Part shown: piece by piece, positions 42,951 through 51,740 of the stretch | Position numbering within the stretch: position 1 is the stretch's first letter | Layout: each line of letters starts with the position of its first letter | Origin: an uncultured Clostridia bacterium | GTDB lineage: Bacteria; Bacillota; Clostridia; Oscillospirales; Acutalibacteraceae | Reading direction: 5' to 3' | Assembly (NCBI GenBank): GCA_927362715.1 | Contig: CAKMIX010000005.1 | Location: 62,001 to 126,000 of the forward strand | DNA: 64,000 nucleotides | The notes under the pieces: model-generated | The model's database searches: none | The model's input: only the letters and a program-made list of their open reading frames with translations | Told to the model about the DNA's origin: nothing | Position numbers and translations under genes: made by a program

Positions 42951-43649
42951 TTACTTAAACAGAAGAAGGACAGAAACGACATGTGCGCCGATCCAGCAAC
43001 CAAGCTGCGATTCCCATATGAAAAACCAGCTCATTTTTTCGCCGAGCGCATGATTCGTACCGGTTTCTTCTTCCTCGGTCTTATTGCAACGCGCACAGAT
43101 ATCCGCCGTGAGTCTTGCCATACCCGCTTCATCCTTTGAAGAAAGAAGCAGCACTGTGTCATAACAGGTAAAGCGATACAGGTACTTTTTGCCGAAATTA
43201 AAGCTCGACAGCCGTTCCCAAAAGCCGAGATTTTCAACCGAAACAGGTTCGATTTTACAAATGTCACGCTTGGAGACGCGGGAAAACAATCGCGGCGCAA
43301 AGTAGATACGCGTGTCATCCTGATACACATACAGACGGTTTCCAAATAATCCAATCGTCGCGAACACGATCTCACCCAAAAGCTCCAACCGGGTCAGAAC
43401 GTACCCAATTACGATAATAACACCTGTTATAAACGGCATATTATCTATGGGTTGAGTTTCCGAAACCGCATAGACGGATTGTTTTTCGGGAAAGAACAAA
43501 TCGTTAAACCCTACCCGAATCAGAAGGCAAAAATTATATACAAAATGGAAACAAGCCAGAGCCAAAAACACGGCGCAAAGGAGGTAAAACAGCCGTGAGC
43601 GGTACAGGCGGATTTTATATCAGCTCTTCAGGCGATTCAATGCGTCCAT
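42951..43649 (-). pseudogene. Membrane protein gene with in-frame TGA; probable orphan immunity gene
   Basis: The longest open part (GTG 43571 to 42951, 206 residues) has two N-terminal membrane helices, a PH-like middle region and a C-terminal helix. It has no ribosome binding site. The same frame extends upstream to ATG 43649 (AAAAAGGAG directly before it; MDALNRLKS), interrupted only by a TGA at 43620-43622. The gene therefore seems to have lost its start region by a nonsense change. It follows a promoter repeat but no Rhs cassette, so it may be the immunity gene of a lost toxin cassette. The function is not recognised. Confidence 0.5.
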
Positions 43650-43787
43650 CTCCTTTTTTGCCGTTTTTGTTTCTCTCTCCGGGGCGGCTTGCCACCGTCC
43701 AACCGCCAGCGGCGGCGTCCTTGCTTCGCTGCATCTGCCGCGGGCGGCGGCACCCGTCAGAGAAAAAATAATCAGTTGTAATTTATC

Positions 43788-43958
43788 ACATAAAAGTGCG
43801 GCGCTGTGTCCGTCCCCCATTCTGATCGGATACAGCGCCGCCGTGTTTTTGCTATGGAATTGTCCCCGCTCTACCCTCTTAGCAGAAAAGTGAATACTTT
43901 TTCTAAGGATAGACTATCATTTTTGTGGAAATTTGTCAATGGCTTTTGGTGTTTTGGG
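43788..43958 (-). repeat. Promoter/hairpin repeat R1 of the Rhs cassette array
   Basis: This is one of three copies of a ~160-bp unit. It holds a minus-strand promoter (TTGACA 43934-43939, 17-base spacer, TAGTCT 43911-43916), then a GCGCTGT.TCCG/CGGATACAGCGC hairpin about 70-110 bases downstream. It is about 90% identical to R2 by eye. Confidence 0.8.
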
Positions 43959-44016
43959 GAATTTGAAGTTTAAGACACAAAACCGTCCCCTTTCCTGTAC
44001 AAAGTCATTGCTTATT

Positions 44017-44931
44017 CTATATACTTGGTTCTTCCTCCACCCATAAAACATATTTGGGCAATGTCATACACGAGTCCAATTGGTCGCCAAAAGCATATCT
44101 ATCTACCCAACCTGTTTTTAGGTCTACAATACCATACTGATACCAGTTCGGTTCATTTGTAGGAAACCAGCATGCCATTTTTTCTTCTCTTGGAAAAATA
44201 GCGGCAGACCCAAACCTTCTTAGTAGTGATATTTGCCTATCTCGGGATGTGTCCTTCTGTATAATGTATACCCGCTCGTGTTTTTTTTCGTCCTCTGCCA
44301 AAACCATAATACTATCATTGGAAACCCAACCAAACACACTATTGACTTCTCCCATGCAAACCTCTTTTCCAGCACACAAGCACCATAGTTGTAATCCTTG
44401 TACGCTATCGCGAAGAAACGCAAGGTCGCCGTTTTCGTTTAGAAAAAAGCCATCATTAAAAACATTATCTCTCCGATCAATGTGTACATTCTCTACAATA
44501 GGCTTACTCTGCGAAGTAGCTCTATCCACAACATATATCGTGCTTTCATGTGAAAAATAAATCGTGTCTTCTAACGCTGCAACTTGCACCGGTTTATAGG
44601 GAACTGACAAAGTTTGCTCACACTTCTCTTTTTGAAACAAACTAATGCTATATTCTAAAGTTTCATTAGATGTTGCACTTGAGCCTCCACAGCAAAATTC
44701 GCCTGCGTAGTATGGTCCAATACTAAAGATCTCAATATAATTAGAAACAGGATGGTTACTTTTTTCATTAGTTTGTATATCGTATATTACAATTTCAGGT
44801 GAAGCAGGTTCTGCATAGAGTAAGAACCCGGTTTTCAAGGAACTTAGTCGATGGCGATAGATTCCAATAGAGAATGTACCGCAAAGAATCAGACACATAA
44901 TGATAATACAAAATTTTAAGCTTTTTTTCAT
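44017..44931 (-). CDS. Membrane-anchored beta-propeller-like protein, candidate immunity protein of Rhs cassette B
   Basis: The 304-residue protein has an N-terminal membrane helix or signal anchor (about 5-26; KFCIIIMCLILCGTFSIGIY) and a long beta-rich region with repeated short blade-like segments (VAALEDTIYFSHESTIYVVDRA, shown in part; LAFLRDSVQGLQLWCL). It starts 17 bases after the Rhs cassette B stop, with AAGGA before ATG 44931. Position directly behind a variable Rhs tail suggests immunity, but no known immunity family was recognised. The AT-rich base composition differs from the flanking core genes. Confidence 0.55.
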   Translation of the reverse strand: MKKSLKFCIIIMCLILCGTFSIGIYRHRLSSLKTGFLLYAEPASPEIVIYDIQTNEKSNHPVSNYIEIFSIGPYYAGEFCCGGSSATSNETLEYSISLFQKEKCEQTLSVPYKPVQVAALEDTIYFSHESTIYVVDRATSQSKPIVENVHIDRRDNVFNDGFFLNENGDLAFLRDSVQGLQLWCLCAGKEVCMGEVNSVFGWVSNDSIMVLAEDEKKHERVYIIQKDTSRDRQISLLRRFGSAAIFPREEKMACWFPTNEPNWYQYGIVDLKTGWVDRYAFGDQLDSCMTLPKYVLWVEEEPSI

Positions 44932-44948
44932 ATGCATCATTCCTTCAA

Positions 44949-46301
44949 TTAACCAACATCTGCCAAAACATTAGCAAACCATTTAAGCTGCTGAGGATGA
45001 ATAACAGGAACACGATATATCATATAATATATGCTCATGGCTTTATAATATTTCACTGGCATTGCTAAACTTAAAGCATCTAATATAACGGTAACACAAT
45101 TCGTTGTTGCCAAGCGATAAGTTTTATATGGGCTAGTTGTTAACCTGCACAAAATCCAGTCCCCATCGTTCTTTTTGTCTTGCTTTGATGAATTAGCTAC
45201 AACAAACAAATAAAAAATATACAGCAACATGTACTCAGTTTGTGTTACATTTATGCTAATATCTGTTCTTTTGCGATTACCGTTAGTTTGCGCATCATAT
45301 TTATACCAAGCATAAGGATTTACAACAACTACCATTGTTGCAGGACAGCCTATGATTCTTTGTAAATTATTGTAACTCGCATATACACCATAGCTAAACA
45401 CGAATAGACCAAGCCTAATCTCTGCATGTCCAATTGGGCCATCATATACAGATATCTTTACGATTGGTCTTTGCGCTGGCTTTTTTCCCGTAGGATCAAA
45501 AAAAATCATCGGATTATTATGGCAATATGCAAACAGGTTTGCGCCGAGGTTTTCGCCCTGAGTGGCAAGGAGGATGTTGGTATCGTCGACGTTGAGGAAG
45601 CGACCCCATTCGGGGTTGTAGTAGCGCGACTGCAAATAGTACAGCCCTGTGGTATAGTCGTAGTTATACCCGCGATAGGCGAACGGGCAGAGGACTGCTA
45701 TGATTTGCCTTTCCTGCTCGGTCAGGTTTTCACCGTTATGTGTAATCGTCACCTTGCCCCACGGGTCATAGCTGTATTCGAGCAGGGCTGTACCCTCCTG
45801 ATTGACGACAGCTATGATATCCCCTTGCAGGTTGCGCACAAACGCCAGTGCCGCTTCACCGTTCACAAGGCAGCCGACAGGCGTGTTGCTTTCGTCATAG
45901 ACGAATTTCGCGGAAAACGGAATTTCCACCACACGCGTTTCATTTTTGCTCGTGATCCGCAGGTAGTAGATCATGTTCTGGTGGGTTAAGAGCCCATCCT
46001 GCCACACATAATCCACATCATATGCCAAGGTTCCGTCCGACGTAAATTGCCGTTTTTGCGTGCGGATGCCGTTTGCATCATAGGAGAACGCGGTATGTCG
46101 CGGCGGGAACAAACACCGTCCTACGGATTTGCCTTTGCTCCAGATTGTGATATTTTGACACTTTTGTGTTCCGTTGTCTCTCCATCCGAGGCGGGGCTTT
46201 CCACCTCCCACCTCTCCTCGGAAGACGGGAGGAACGGCAACTGTTCGCTTCTGTAAATGCAAACAGCCGAGGGAGGAGCAAAAAGTGCCGATTTCACACA
46301 T
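44949..46301 (-). CDS. Rhs-core C-terminal cassette B with variable tail (orphan polymorphic toxin fragment)
   Basis: The frame encodes the last part of an Rhs/YD-repeat protein. From about 46090 (FSYDANGIRTQKRQFTSDG) it reads YD repeats and the Rhs-associated core (DPWGKVTITHNGE, AYRGYNYDYTTGLYYLQSRYYNPEWGRFLNVDD, shown in parts) up to NNPMIFFDPTG. It then changes to a unique ~190-residue tail. The tail holds IGHAEIRLGLFVFSYG and TTNCVTVILDAL, a His...Cys order seen in permuted papain-like hydrolases. The first ~60 codons are translated repeat DNA without homology, so the true start is unclear and the cassette lacks most of an Rhs protein. Confidence 0.75.
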   Translation of the reverse strand: MCEIGTFCSSLGCLHLQKRTVAVPPVFRGEVGGGKPRLGWRDNGTQKCQNITIWSKGKSVGRCLFPPRHTAFSYDANGIRTQKRQFTSDGTLAYDVDYVWQDGLLTHQNMIYYLRITSKNETRVVEIPFSAKFVYDESNTPVGCLVNGEAALAFVRNLQGDIIAVVNQEGTALLEYSYDPWGKVTITHNGENLTEQERQIIAVLCPFAYRGYNYDYTTGLYYLQSRYYNPEWGRFLNVDDTNILLATQGENLGANLFAYCHNNPMIFFDPTGKKPAQRPIVKISVYDGPIGHAEIRLGLFVFSYGVYASYNNLQRIIGCPATMVVVVNPYAWYKYDAQTNGNRKRTDISINVTQTEYMLLYIFYLFVVANSSKQDKKNDGDWILCRLTTSPYKTYRLATTNCVTVILDALSLAMPVKYYKAMSIYYMIYRVPVIHPQQLKWFANVLADVG

Positions 46302-46462
46302 AAAGACAAGGCGCTGTATCCGTCCCCCATTCTGATCGGATACAGCGCCGCCGTGTGTTTGCTATGGAATTGTCCCCGCTCTACCCTCTTAGCAAAAAAG
46401 CAAATACTTTTTCTAAGGATAGACTATCATTTTTGTGAAGTTTTGTCAAGAGCTTTTGGTGT
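46295..46462 (-). repeat. Promoter/hairpin repeat R2 of the Rhs cassette array
   Basis: This is the second copy of the unit. TTGACA (46444-46449) and TAGTCT (46421-46426) are separated by 17 bases. The hairpin GGCGCTGTATCCG/CGGATACAGCGCC lies at 46314-46351. It precedes Rhs cassette B on the minus strand. Confidence 0.8.
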
Positions 46463-46514
46463 TCTTTTGAGTTTAGAGCTTAGGCACGGAACTATCCCCT
46501 GTCTTATTCTTATC

Positions 46515-47054
46515 TCATAGTTGAAATTGTTGTAATTTTCTTCCAATTTTTAAATATGGATAGCAGATAATTATTCGTCCTATTAACTCAACCATAATCA
46601 TAATAATTAAAACACCTATTTCGGCTCCAGAAAAAACTGTCAGTACGCCAAGTATAGAAATAACGAATAAACATCCTATAAGAACACACAACACAGGAAA
46701 AATAAGCTGATACTTTTTAAAAAACAATAATATAAGGAATGTAATAGCAATAAAAACTGTAAAACCATTTATGGGAGCTTCGACAGCAGATAAAGGTCGA
46801 GCGAAAAAATATGCAGTTTGCTCACCAATTTCATACAAGGCAAAAAGTATAAAAGCACGTAATACAAATTTTTTCTTTCCTGAAGCCCAGTGCAGCAGAG
46901 ATATATATGATAGAATTATTAGAAATGCATTTACAGCACAAAATACTTTTTGGATGTTTGTCGATGCTTGAACAATAGCAATTACATGAACGTAACAAAC
47001 TAAAACCATAATTATAGCTAAGGTTGGTTTTTTTACTATTGACTCTGTTTGCAC
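46515..47054 (-). CDS. Multi-pass membrane protein, candidate immunity protein of Rhs cassette A
   Basis: The 179-residue protein has five or six hydrophobic helices and no recognised domain. GTG 47054 with AGGGAGAT eight bases upstream is preferred to the longer frame from 47111, which would run into the Rhs gene. It begins 16 bases after the Rhs cassette A stop, the usual place of an immunity gene. Low GC content matches the cassette tails. Immunity is inferred from position only. Confidence 0.6.
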   Translation of the reverse strand: MQTESIVKKPTLAIIMVLVCYVHVIAIVQASTNIQKVFCAVNAFLIILSYISLLHWASGKKKFVLRAFILFALYEIGEQTAYFFARPLSAVEAPINGFTVFIAITFLILLFFKKYQLIFPVLCVLIGCLFVISILGVLTVFSGAEIGVLIIMIMVELIGRIIICYPYLKIGRKLQQFQL

Positions 47055-47070
47055 TTTTAGTATCTCCCTT

Positions 47071-48228
47071 TCAATATGGGTATAAGATTTTTCTATTTGC
47101 AGGTATCGCAAAACCTATATTTACGGTTTCGTACTGATATACATATATCAATATAGTTATTGATCCCTCTCTACCAAAGCGTTCAACTTCATCAATAATA
47201 TATTGTTCCAGTTTTGTATGATGTGAACTGGTTAACTCTTTCACAATGCTACCTACAGAGGCACCAAACATTATTGTATCCAAAATCTTCAACCCTGTAT
47301 AATTATCAACTCCCGGTGGAAACCAGTCGCTCCATATTAACAGTGTATCAAATGTTTGCCCAATGGGACTAAAATAATTCTCAGCTACTAAAGTATACCA
47401 CTCCCACGCTGTATGTGTTTGGAATTTGCATTGCTGATAAACTTTTTTCTCGCCATCAAGATAAGTTAACGATAAAGTTATGTATTCTCTGCCAGTAAAA
47501 TCTATCGACATATCAATTAGATTTTCATTATATAACATATCTTTTTGAACAACAACATAAGCAAAACAAGCTGCTAATATTATAGGCAGCTCTGTTACCC
47601 CCTCGCCTTCATATCCCGTATAGTCTGCATTATTCACCGGATCATTATTACAATACGCAAACAGGTTTGCGCCGAGGTTTTCACCTTGGGTGGAAAGGAG
47701 GATGTTGGTATCGTCCACATTGAGGAAGCGGCCCCACTCGGGGTTGTAGTAGCGGCTTTGGAGATAGTACAGCCCTGTGGTATAGTCGTAGTTATACCCG
47801 CGATAGGCAAAGGGACAATAGAGCGCCATGAGGGCTGTTTCCATGCCCTCAAATTCTTCACCGTCGCATGTAACCGTGACCTTGCCCCAAGGGTCGTAGC
47901 TGTATTCCGCCAGCACATCGCCCTCATGTGTCACAATAGCGATAACGTCCCCTTGCAGGTTGCGCACAAACGCCAGTGCCGCTTCACCGTTCACAAGGCA
48001 GCCGACAGGCGTGTTGCTTTCGTCATAGACGAATTTCGCGGAAAACGGAATTTCCACCACACGCGTTTCATTTTTGCTCGTGATCCGCAGGTAGTAGATC
48101 ATGTTCTGGTGGGTTAAGAGCCCATCCTGCCACACATAATCCACATCATATGCCAAGGTTCCGTCCGACGTAAATTGCCGCTTTTGTGTGCGGATTTGCC
48201 TTTGCGCTTGTTTGTGATGTTTTAGCAC
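47071..48228 (-). CDS. Rhs-core C-terminal cassette A with variable tail (orphan polymorphic toxin fragment)
   Basis: The frame (385 residues from GTG 48228) enters Rhs sequence at RTQKRQFTSDGTLAYDVDY and is nearly identical to cassette B through the core, ending NNDPVNNADYTGYEG. A different ~190-residue tail follows (TELPIILAACFAYVVVQKD to NRKILYPY), with no motif that I recognise. The shared core and unrelated tails are the mark of polymorphic toxins. The cassette lacks a signal, encapsulating shell repeats and a sound start, so it is probably a reservoir unit or remnant. Confidence 0.72.
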   Translation of the reverse strand: MLKHHKQAQRQIRTQKRQFTSDGTLAYDVDYVWQDGLLTHQNMIYYLRITSKNETRVVEIPFSAKFVYDESNTPVGCLVNGEAALAFVRNLQGDVIAIVTHEGDVLAEYSYDPWGKVTVTCDGEEFEGMETALMALYCPFAYRGYNYDYTTGLYYLQSRYYNPEWGRFLNVDDTNILLSTQGENLGANLFAYCNNDPVNNADYTGYEGEGVTELPIILAACFAYVVVQKDMLYNENLIDMSIDFTGREYITLSLTYLDGEKKVYQQCKFQTHTAWEWYTLVAENYFSPIGQTFDTLLIWSDWFPPGVDNYTGLKILDTIMFGASVGSIVKELTSSHHTKLEQYIIDEVERFGREGSITILIYVYQYETVNIGFAIPANRKILYPY

Positions 48229-48239
48229 TTTCTTGTTTT

Positions 48240-48300
48240 ATTGTCTCTCCCTCCGGCTTTTGCCTAAGGCAAAAGCCACCTCCCTCGTCAAAGGGAGGAA
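48240..48300. repeat. MITE-like inverted-repeat segment
   Basis: GGCTTTTGCC (48255-48264) and GGCAAAAGCC (48268-48277) form a perfect palindrome, followed by CCTCCCTCG...CAAAGGGAGG. A diverged version lies in front of cassette B (46180-46240). Such segments look like small non-autonomous repeats. Confidence 0.45.
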
Positions 48301-48360
48301 CGGGAGCCGTTCGTTTCGGCGAATGCAATCGGCAGAGGAAGAAAACGGAAGTGCCGATTC

Positions 48361-48516
48361 ATCACACAATAGCAAAGCGCTGTATCCGTCCCAAATTCTG
48401 ATCGGATACAGCGCCGCCGTGTGTTTGCTATGAAGTTCTCCCCGCTCTACCCTCTTTAGAAAAATTGTATATATTTTTCAATACAAATCTATCATTTTTA
48501 TTGATTTATGTCAATA
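48361..48516 (-). repeat. Promoter/hairpin repeat R3 of the Rhs cassette array
   Basis: This is the most diverged copy. The hairpin GCGCTGTATCCG/CGGATACAGCGC (48376-48413) and the -35 box TTGACA (48509-48514) are kept, and the -10 is TAGATT (48486-48491). It precedes Rhs cassette A. Confidence 0.75.
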
Positions 48517-48834
48517 AGGATCGAGCGTTAATTTTTGAAATTGTGATATTTGTAACATTGCACATGGTGATAAGAAGTCGTGCGAAATGTCCGGTGCAGC
48601 TTTCACAAAAAATTGCAGATATGCGTGCGGCAAGCGGAGCCGCTTTGTTTTCGATGCGCATCTATGCACGCTTACTTTTTCAAAATTCAAACGCTTTTGA
48701 GGTAAAGACTTGCGGGGGAGACCGTCGAATGATACAAGATTCCATGCTTTCATTGCTCTTAAAAGATCCGCTTTTGCCGCACTCAAGGGCTCATTCCTAT
48801 AAAATAGAAGGTTTAAAATTGAAAGGAGCGCAGG
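48517..48834. other. Intergenic region without a supported gene
   Basis: Open frames here have no ribosome binding site or family features. The region marks the right border of the cassette array. Confidence 0.5.
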
Positions 48835-49611
48835 ATGCCGAAAGCTTACGGAGAAATGTTTGACCGCGCGGTGCTGACGTATGAAGCCATGCGGCCGGGG
48901 TATCCGGCAGCGGTATACAACGATATTTTTCGGTATCGGCCGATCGACGGGACGAGCCGCGTTGTGGAAGTCGGCATCGGCACGGGGCAGGCGACCCTGC
49001 CGGTTTTGGAAACGGGGTGCACACTTACTGCAGTAGAACCCGGCGCGAATTTTGCCGGCATGTGCCGCGAGAAATTTCGCGCGTATCCGCGTTTTTCTGT
49101 CGTTGTCGACAAATTCGAGAATTTTTTGTGTGCGGACGACAATTTGGATCTGGTGTATTCCGCCACGGCGTTCCACTGGATCGACGAGGAAGTCGGGTAT
49201 TTGAAAGTTCGGCGGATGCTCAAACGCGGCGGGGCGTTCGCACGCTTTGCCAACCATCCGTTTCCCGCGAAGGATGAGCAGCTGTTTGAAGCTCTGCAAA
49301 ATATTTATAAAGCATACAGGCCCGACGCCTATACCCCGCCTGTCGAATATACGAGCGAGTGTGCGAAGCGCTGTGCCCTGCTCGCAGAGCAATACGGGTT
49401 TTGCGATGTGACCTATCAAATCTATTCGCGGACGCGGACGCGCACATCTGCGGATTATGTTGCGTTGTTAAGCACCTATTCGGACAATCTCGCGATGGAA
49501 GAGGACGTTCGCCGCTGTTTCTTTGCGGAAATCCAAGCGGCGATCGACGCGCACGGCGGCAGGATCACGATATTCGACACCATAGATTTACAGCTCGCAA
49601 GGAAGCCGTGA
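48835..49611 (+). CDS. Class I SAM-dependent methyltransferase
   Basis: The 258-residue protein has motif I VVEVGIGTGQATLPVL (about 43-58), motif II LTAVEPG, and the Methyltransf_11-like YSATAFHWID (about 108-117). The substrate is unknown; relatives are listed as ubiquinone/menaquinone-like or small-molecule methyltransferases. GAAAGGAGCGCAGG precedes the ATG. It is a single gene next to the Rhs array. Confidence 0.88.
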   Translation: MPKAYGEMFDRAVLTYEAMRPGYPAAVYNDIFRYRPIDGTSRVVEVGIGTGQATLPVLETGCTLTAVEPGANFAGMCREKFRAYPRFSVVVDKFENFLCADDNLDLVYSATAFHWIDEEVGYLKVRRMLKRGGAFARFANHPFPAKDEQLFEALQNIYKAYRPDAYTPPVEYTSECAKRCALLAEQYGFCDVTYQIYSRTRTRTSADYVALLSTYSDNLAMEEDVRRCFFAEIQAAIDAHGGRITIFDTIDLQLARKP

Positions 49612-49648
49612 GCATCTTATTTAAAAAACGGATAAACACCCACACAAC

Positions 49649-49682
49649 GAACGGCAGGCGCAAAATGCGTCTGCCGTTCATT
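49649..49682. terminator. Hairpin between convergent genes
   Basis: GAACGGCAG.CGCA pairs with TGCG.CTGCCGTTC around an AAA loop. The T tract is weak, so it is a possible terminator. Confidence 0.45.
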
Positions 49683-49739
49683 ATATCCTTTGTATGGGTT
49701 CGGCTTTTCCATTTGTCTAAGGCAAATAAAAAGCTTGCG

Positions 49740-51740
49740 TCACGCGGTCGGCAGGTACAAGGTCTGCCCCGGCCGGATCTGATCGCTTGTCAATCCGTTT
49801 AGGGACATAATCTCGCGGTAACGTGTACCGCTGCCGAGCTGCTTGCTTGCGATTTCCCAAAGGGAGTCCCCGCGCTGCACGGTATAGGGCTGCAATTCAT
49901 ACCAAATCTCAAGCTGCATGCCCGGATGAATGACGTCGCTTGTAAGGTTGTTGAACGCCATAAGCTCGCGGTAGCGCGTGCCGCTGCCGAGATACTGCTG
50001 CGCGATCTTCCAAAGCGAATCCCCGCGCTGTACGGTGTGCACCCGCAGTTCGATCGGAAGTCTTAACCGCATGCCCGGCTGAATAACGTCGCTCGTAAGA
50101 TCGTTGAGCGCCATGATCTCGCGGTAGCGTGTGCCGCTGCCGAGATACTGCTGTGCGATCTTCCAAAGCGAATCACCCGTGCGCACCTCGTGGACAACAA
50201 AGCTCGCGTCCGCAGACGGGGTGCTTTCCTCCGTGTCGGGCGGCGTTGTTTCGCCTGTGGGCGGGATGACGGGCGGCGTACTGTCCGTGGTCGGCGGTGT
50301 GACCGTCCCTCCCTCCCCTGCGGTCGGCGGAGCGGTGGGTTCTTCATCGTCTGTCTCCGGTGGGGTGGTGGGTTCCTCATCTCCCTCGGTGGTTGGCGGG
50401 GTGGTGGGGTTCTCCTCTGCGGCGGGGGGATTTGTCACATCCTCCACAGGCAAATCGGGATCGGACGGCGGTACAGGCGTGGTATCCTCCGCCGCATTTT
50501 CGCCGTTGATCCAATCCTCATAGCTTTCCCAGACCGAAGGATCCTCCTGCCCGAGCGCCCAGACGCCCGCACCTTTTAAGTCGTATTTTTCGATCAGGCT
50601 GAGTTTTTCCTGATAGGATTCGTCATTTTCATACCAAACGACATATCTGCCGGGCGACAGCACAAAGTCGCCGCCGACGACAAACTCGCCGCTTTCCTCT
50701 GTAACCGTGAATTCCGCGCGGACAGACTGCGTTTCTTCATCGTAGGTGATCGTAGATTCGCAGTTTTCCAAAATCCTTTGGATCGTCTTGCTGCTTGTGC
50801 CCTTGCCTACGATGCGGTCGTTGTCCAGGCTCCAAACCCGTCCGAAAAACGGGATGCCCACCACGATCTTGTCGGCGGGGACACGCTCGAGCGCATACAG
50901 AATGGAGTTTTCAACAAAGTCGATGCTTGCCACAGGTCCCGCTTCGCCGCCCTCAAAGTGCTCATCATACGCCATGATCAACAGGTGGTCGGCGTATTGC
51001 GCGAGCGCGGCGTAGTCATAAGACCCGTGCCAACCGGTCTGCCAGTCGTAGGGGTTCGCGGCGACCGCCACGGAGATCTCCTTATGGCTTGGGATCTTTT
51101 CGCGCAGCAGGCGCACAAGTTCCGTGTATTGGTCGCGCTGGAGGTGCGTGACGTTCTCGATGTCCACATTCACGCCGTCGAGGTCATATTCCTCCACATA
51201 CTCCGCGATCTGCGCGGAAAGCGACTCGACATCCTGCAAAGCGTTGACGCCTGCGGTACGGTTCCAGTGGTTGCTTAAAAACGGCACGACCTTGATTCCT
51301 TTTTCGTGCATGGTCTTGATAAAGAAAGAGCTTAAATAGTTGAGCTTGAGACTGCCGTCCTCGCGCAGGTCAAAATAGCTCGGCGAAACGACATCCAGCG
51401 CATCACCCGTCTGGTTGACGTATTCGATCTGCTGAAGATCCGTGCCCGTATACAGATAGCCCATAGAATACCGGTCGCCCGCCGCGAGCGCCGACAGGAA
51501 CGAGGAAAAGGCAAAGGTGGCGACCAGAACGCCGGAAACCAGGATCTTGACGCTTTTGATCTTGACATTTTTGGCATAGCCGCGCAAAGTCGCCGCCAAT
51601 TTTTTAGGGCTCGGAACGGCGCCGGGCTCTTTGGCAAATTCCGCACCGTCGCGGTAATCGAGTAAAAGGTCGTAAGACCCGTCGCGGTTTTGAACCATTC
51701 GGATATTCGGGAACATAGTTTGCACCGTCACTTTCTGCAT
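49740..51740 (-). CDS. Membrane-anchored GH18 glycosidase with three C-terminal LysM domains
   Basis: The 666-residue protein has a cytoplasmic N-terminus (1-60), one membrane helix (about 63-86) and a glycoside hydrolase 18 domain (about 92-410). The catalytic motif is DGVNVDIE (188-195), with Glu195 as acid. A Pro/Thr/Glu-rich linker (about 425-520) leads to three LysM repeats with HTVQRGDSLWKIAQQYLGSG-type sequence. Spore cortex-lytic YaaH-like enzymes have LysM first and GH18 last; here the order is reversed and the enzyme is membrane-anchored. It is likely to act on peptidoglycan or chitin-like glycans. The ribosome binding site is weak. Confidence 0.88.
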   Translation of the reverse strand: MQKVTVQTMFPNIRMVQNRDGSYDLLLDYRDGAEFAKEPGAVPSPKKLAATLRGYAKNVKIKSVKILVSGVLVATFAFSSFLSALAAGDRYSMGYLYTGTDLQQIEYVNQTGDALDVVSPSYFDLREDGSLKLNYLSSFFIKTMHEKGIKVVPFLSNHWNRTAGVNALQDVESLSAQIAEYVEEYDLDGVNVDIENVTHLQRDQYTELVRLLREKIPSHKEISVAVAANPYDWQTGWHGSYDYAALAQYADHLLIMAYDEHFEGGEAGPVASIDFVENSILYALERVPADKIVVGIPFFGRVWSLDNDRIVGKGTSSKTIQRILENCESTITYDEETQSVRAEFTVTEESGEFVVGGDFVLSPGRYVVWYENDESYQEKLSLIEKYDLKGAGVWALGQEDPSVWESYEDWINGENAAEDTTPVPPSDPDLPVEDVTNPPAAEENPTTPPTTEGDEEPTTPPETDDEEPTAPPTAGEGGTVTPPTTDSTPPVIPPTGETTPPDTEESTPSADASFVVHEVRTGDSLWKIAQQYLGSGTRYREIMALNDLTSDVIQPGMRLRLPIELRVHTVQRGDSLWKIAQQYLGSGTRYRELMAFNNLTSDVIHPGMQLEIWYELQPYTVQRGDSLWEIASKQLGSGTRYREIMSLNGLTSDQIRPGQTLYLPTA
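49750..50190 (-). repeat. Coding repeats of three LysM domains
   Basis: Three ~195-bp and ~140-bp spaced units encode near-identical GDSLWKIAQQYLGSGTRYRE peptides. The similarity at DNA level is high enough for recombination. Confidence 0.7.

Noticed and set aside
42545-43622. Stop-codon readthrough or recoding (TAG at 42545, TGA at 43620)
   Set aside because: There is no sign of selenocysteine or pyrrolysine elements. Both genes lie in a decaying region, so simple nonsense changes are more likely.
43594-43764. A plus-strand GTG frame with AAAGGAGG before it (VSGTGGFYISS...)
   Set aside because: It is short, ends in low-complexity sequence and lies opposite a better minus-strand frame.
46121-46330. 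A 69-codon minus-strand frame starting in the repeat R2 hairpin (MGDGYSALSL...)
   Set aside because: It is a translation of repeat and MITE-like DNA. The equivalent frames in R1 and R3 are not conserved as protein.
48465-48863. A 132-codon plus-strand frame before the methyltransferase
   Set aside because: It overlaps the repeat R3 and the methyltransferase start and has no ribosome binding site or protein-like pattern.
49750-50190. Regular repeats that could be taken for a CRISPR array
   Set aside because: The repeats are in frame and encode LysM domains; there are no uniform short spacers. No CRISPR array was seen in the window.
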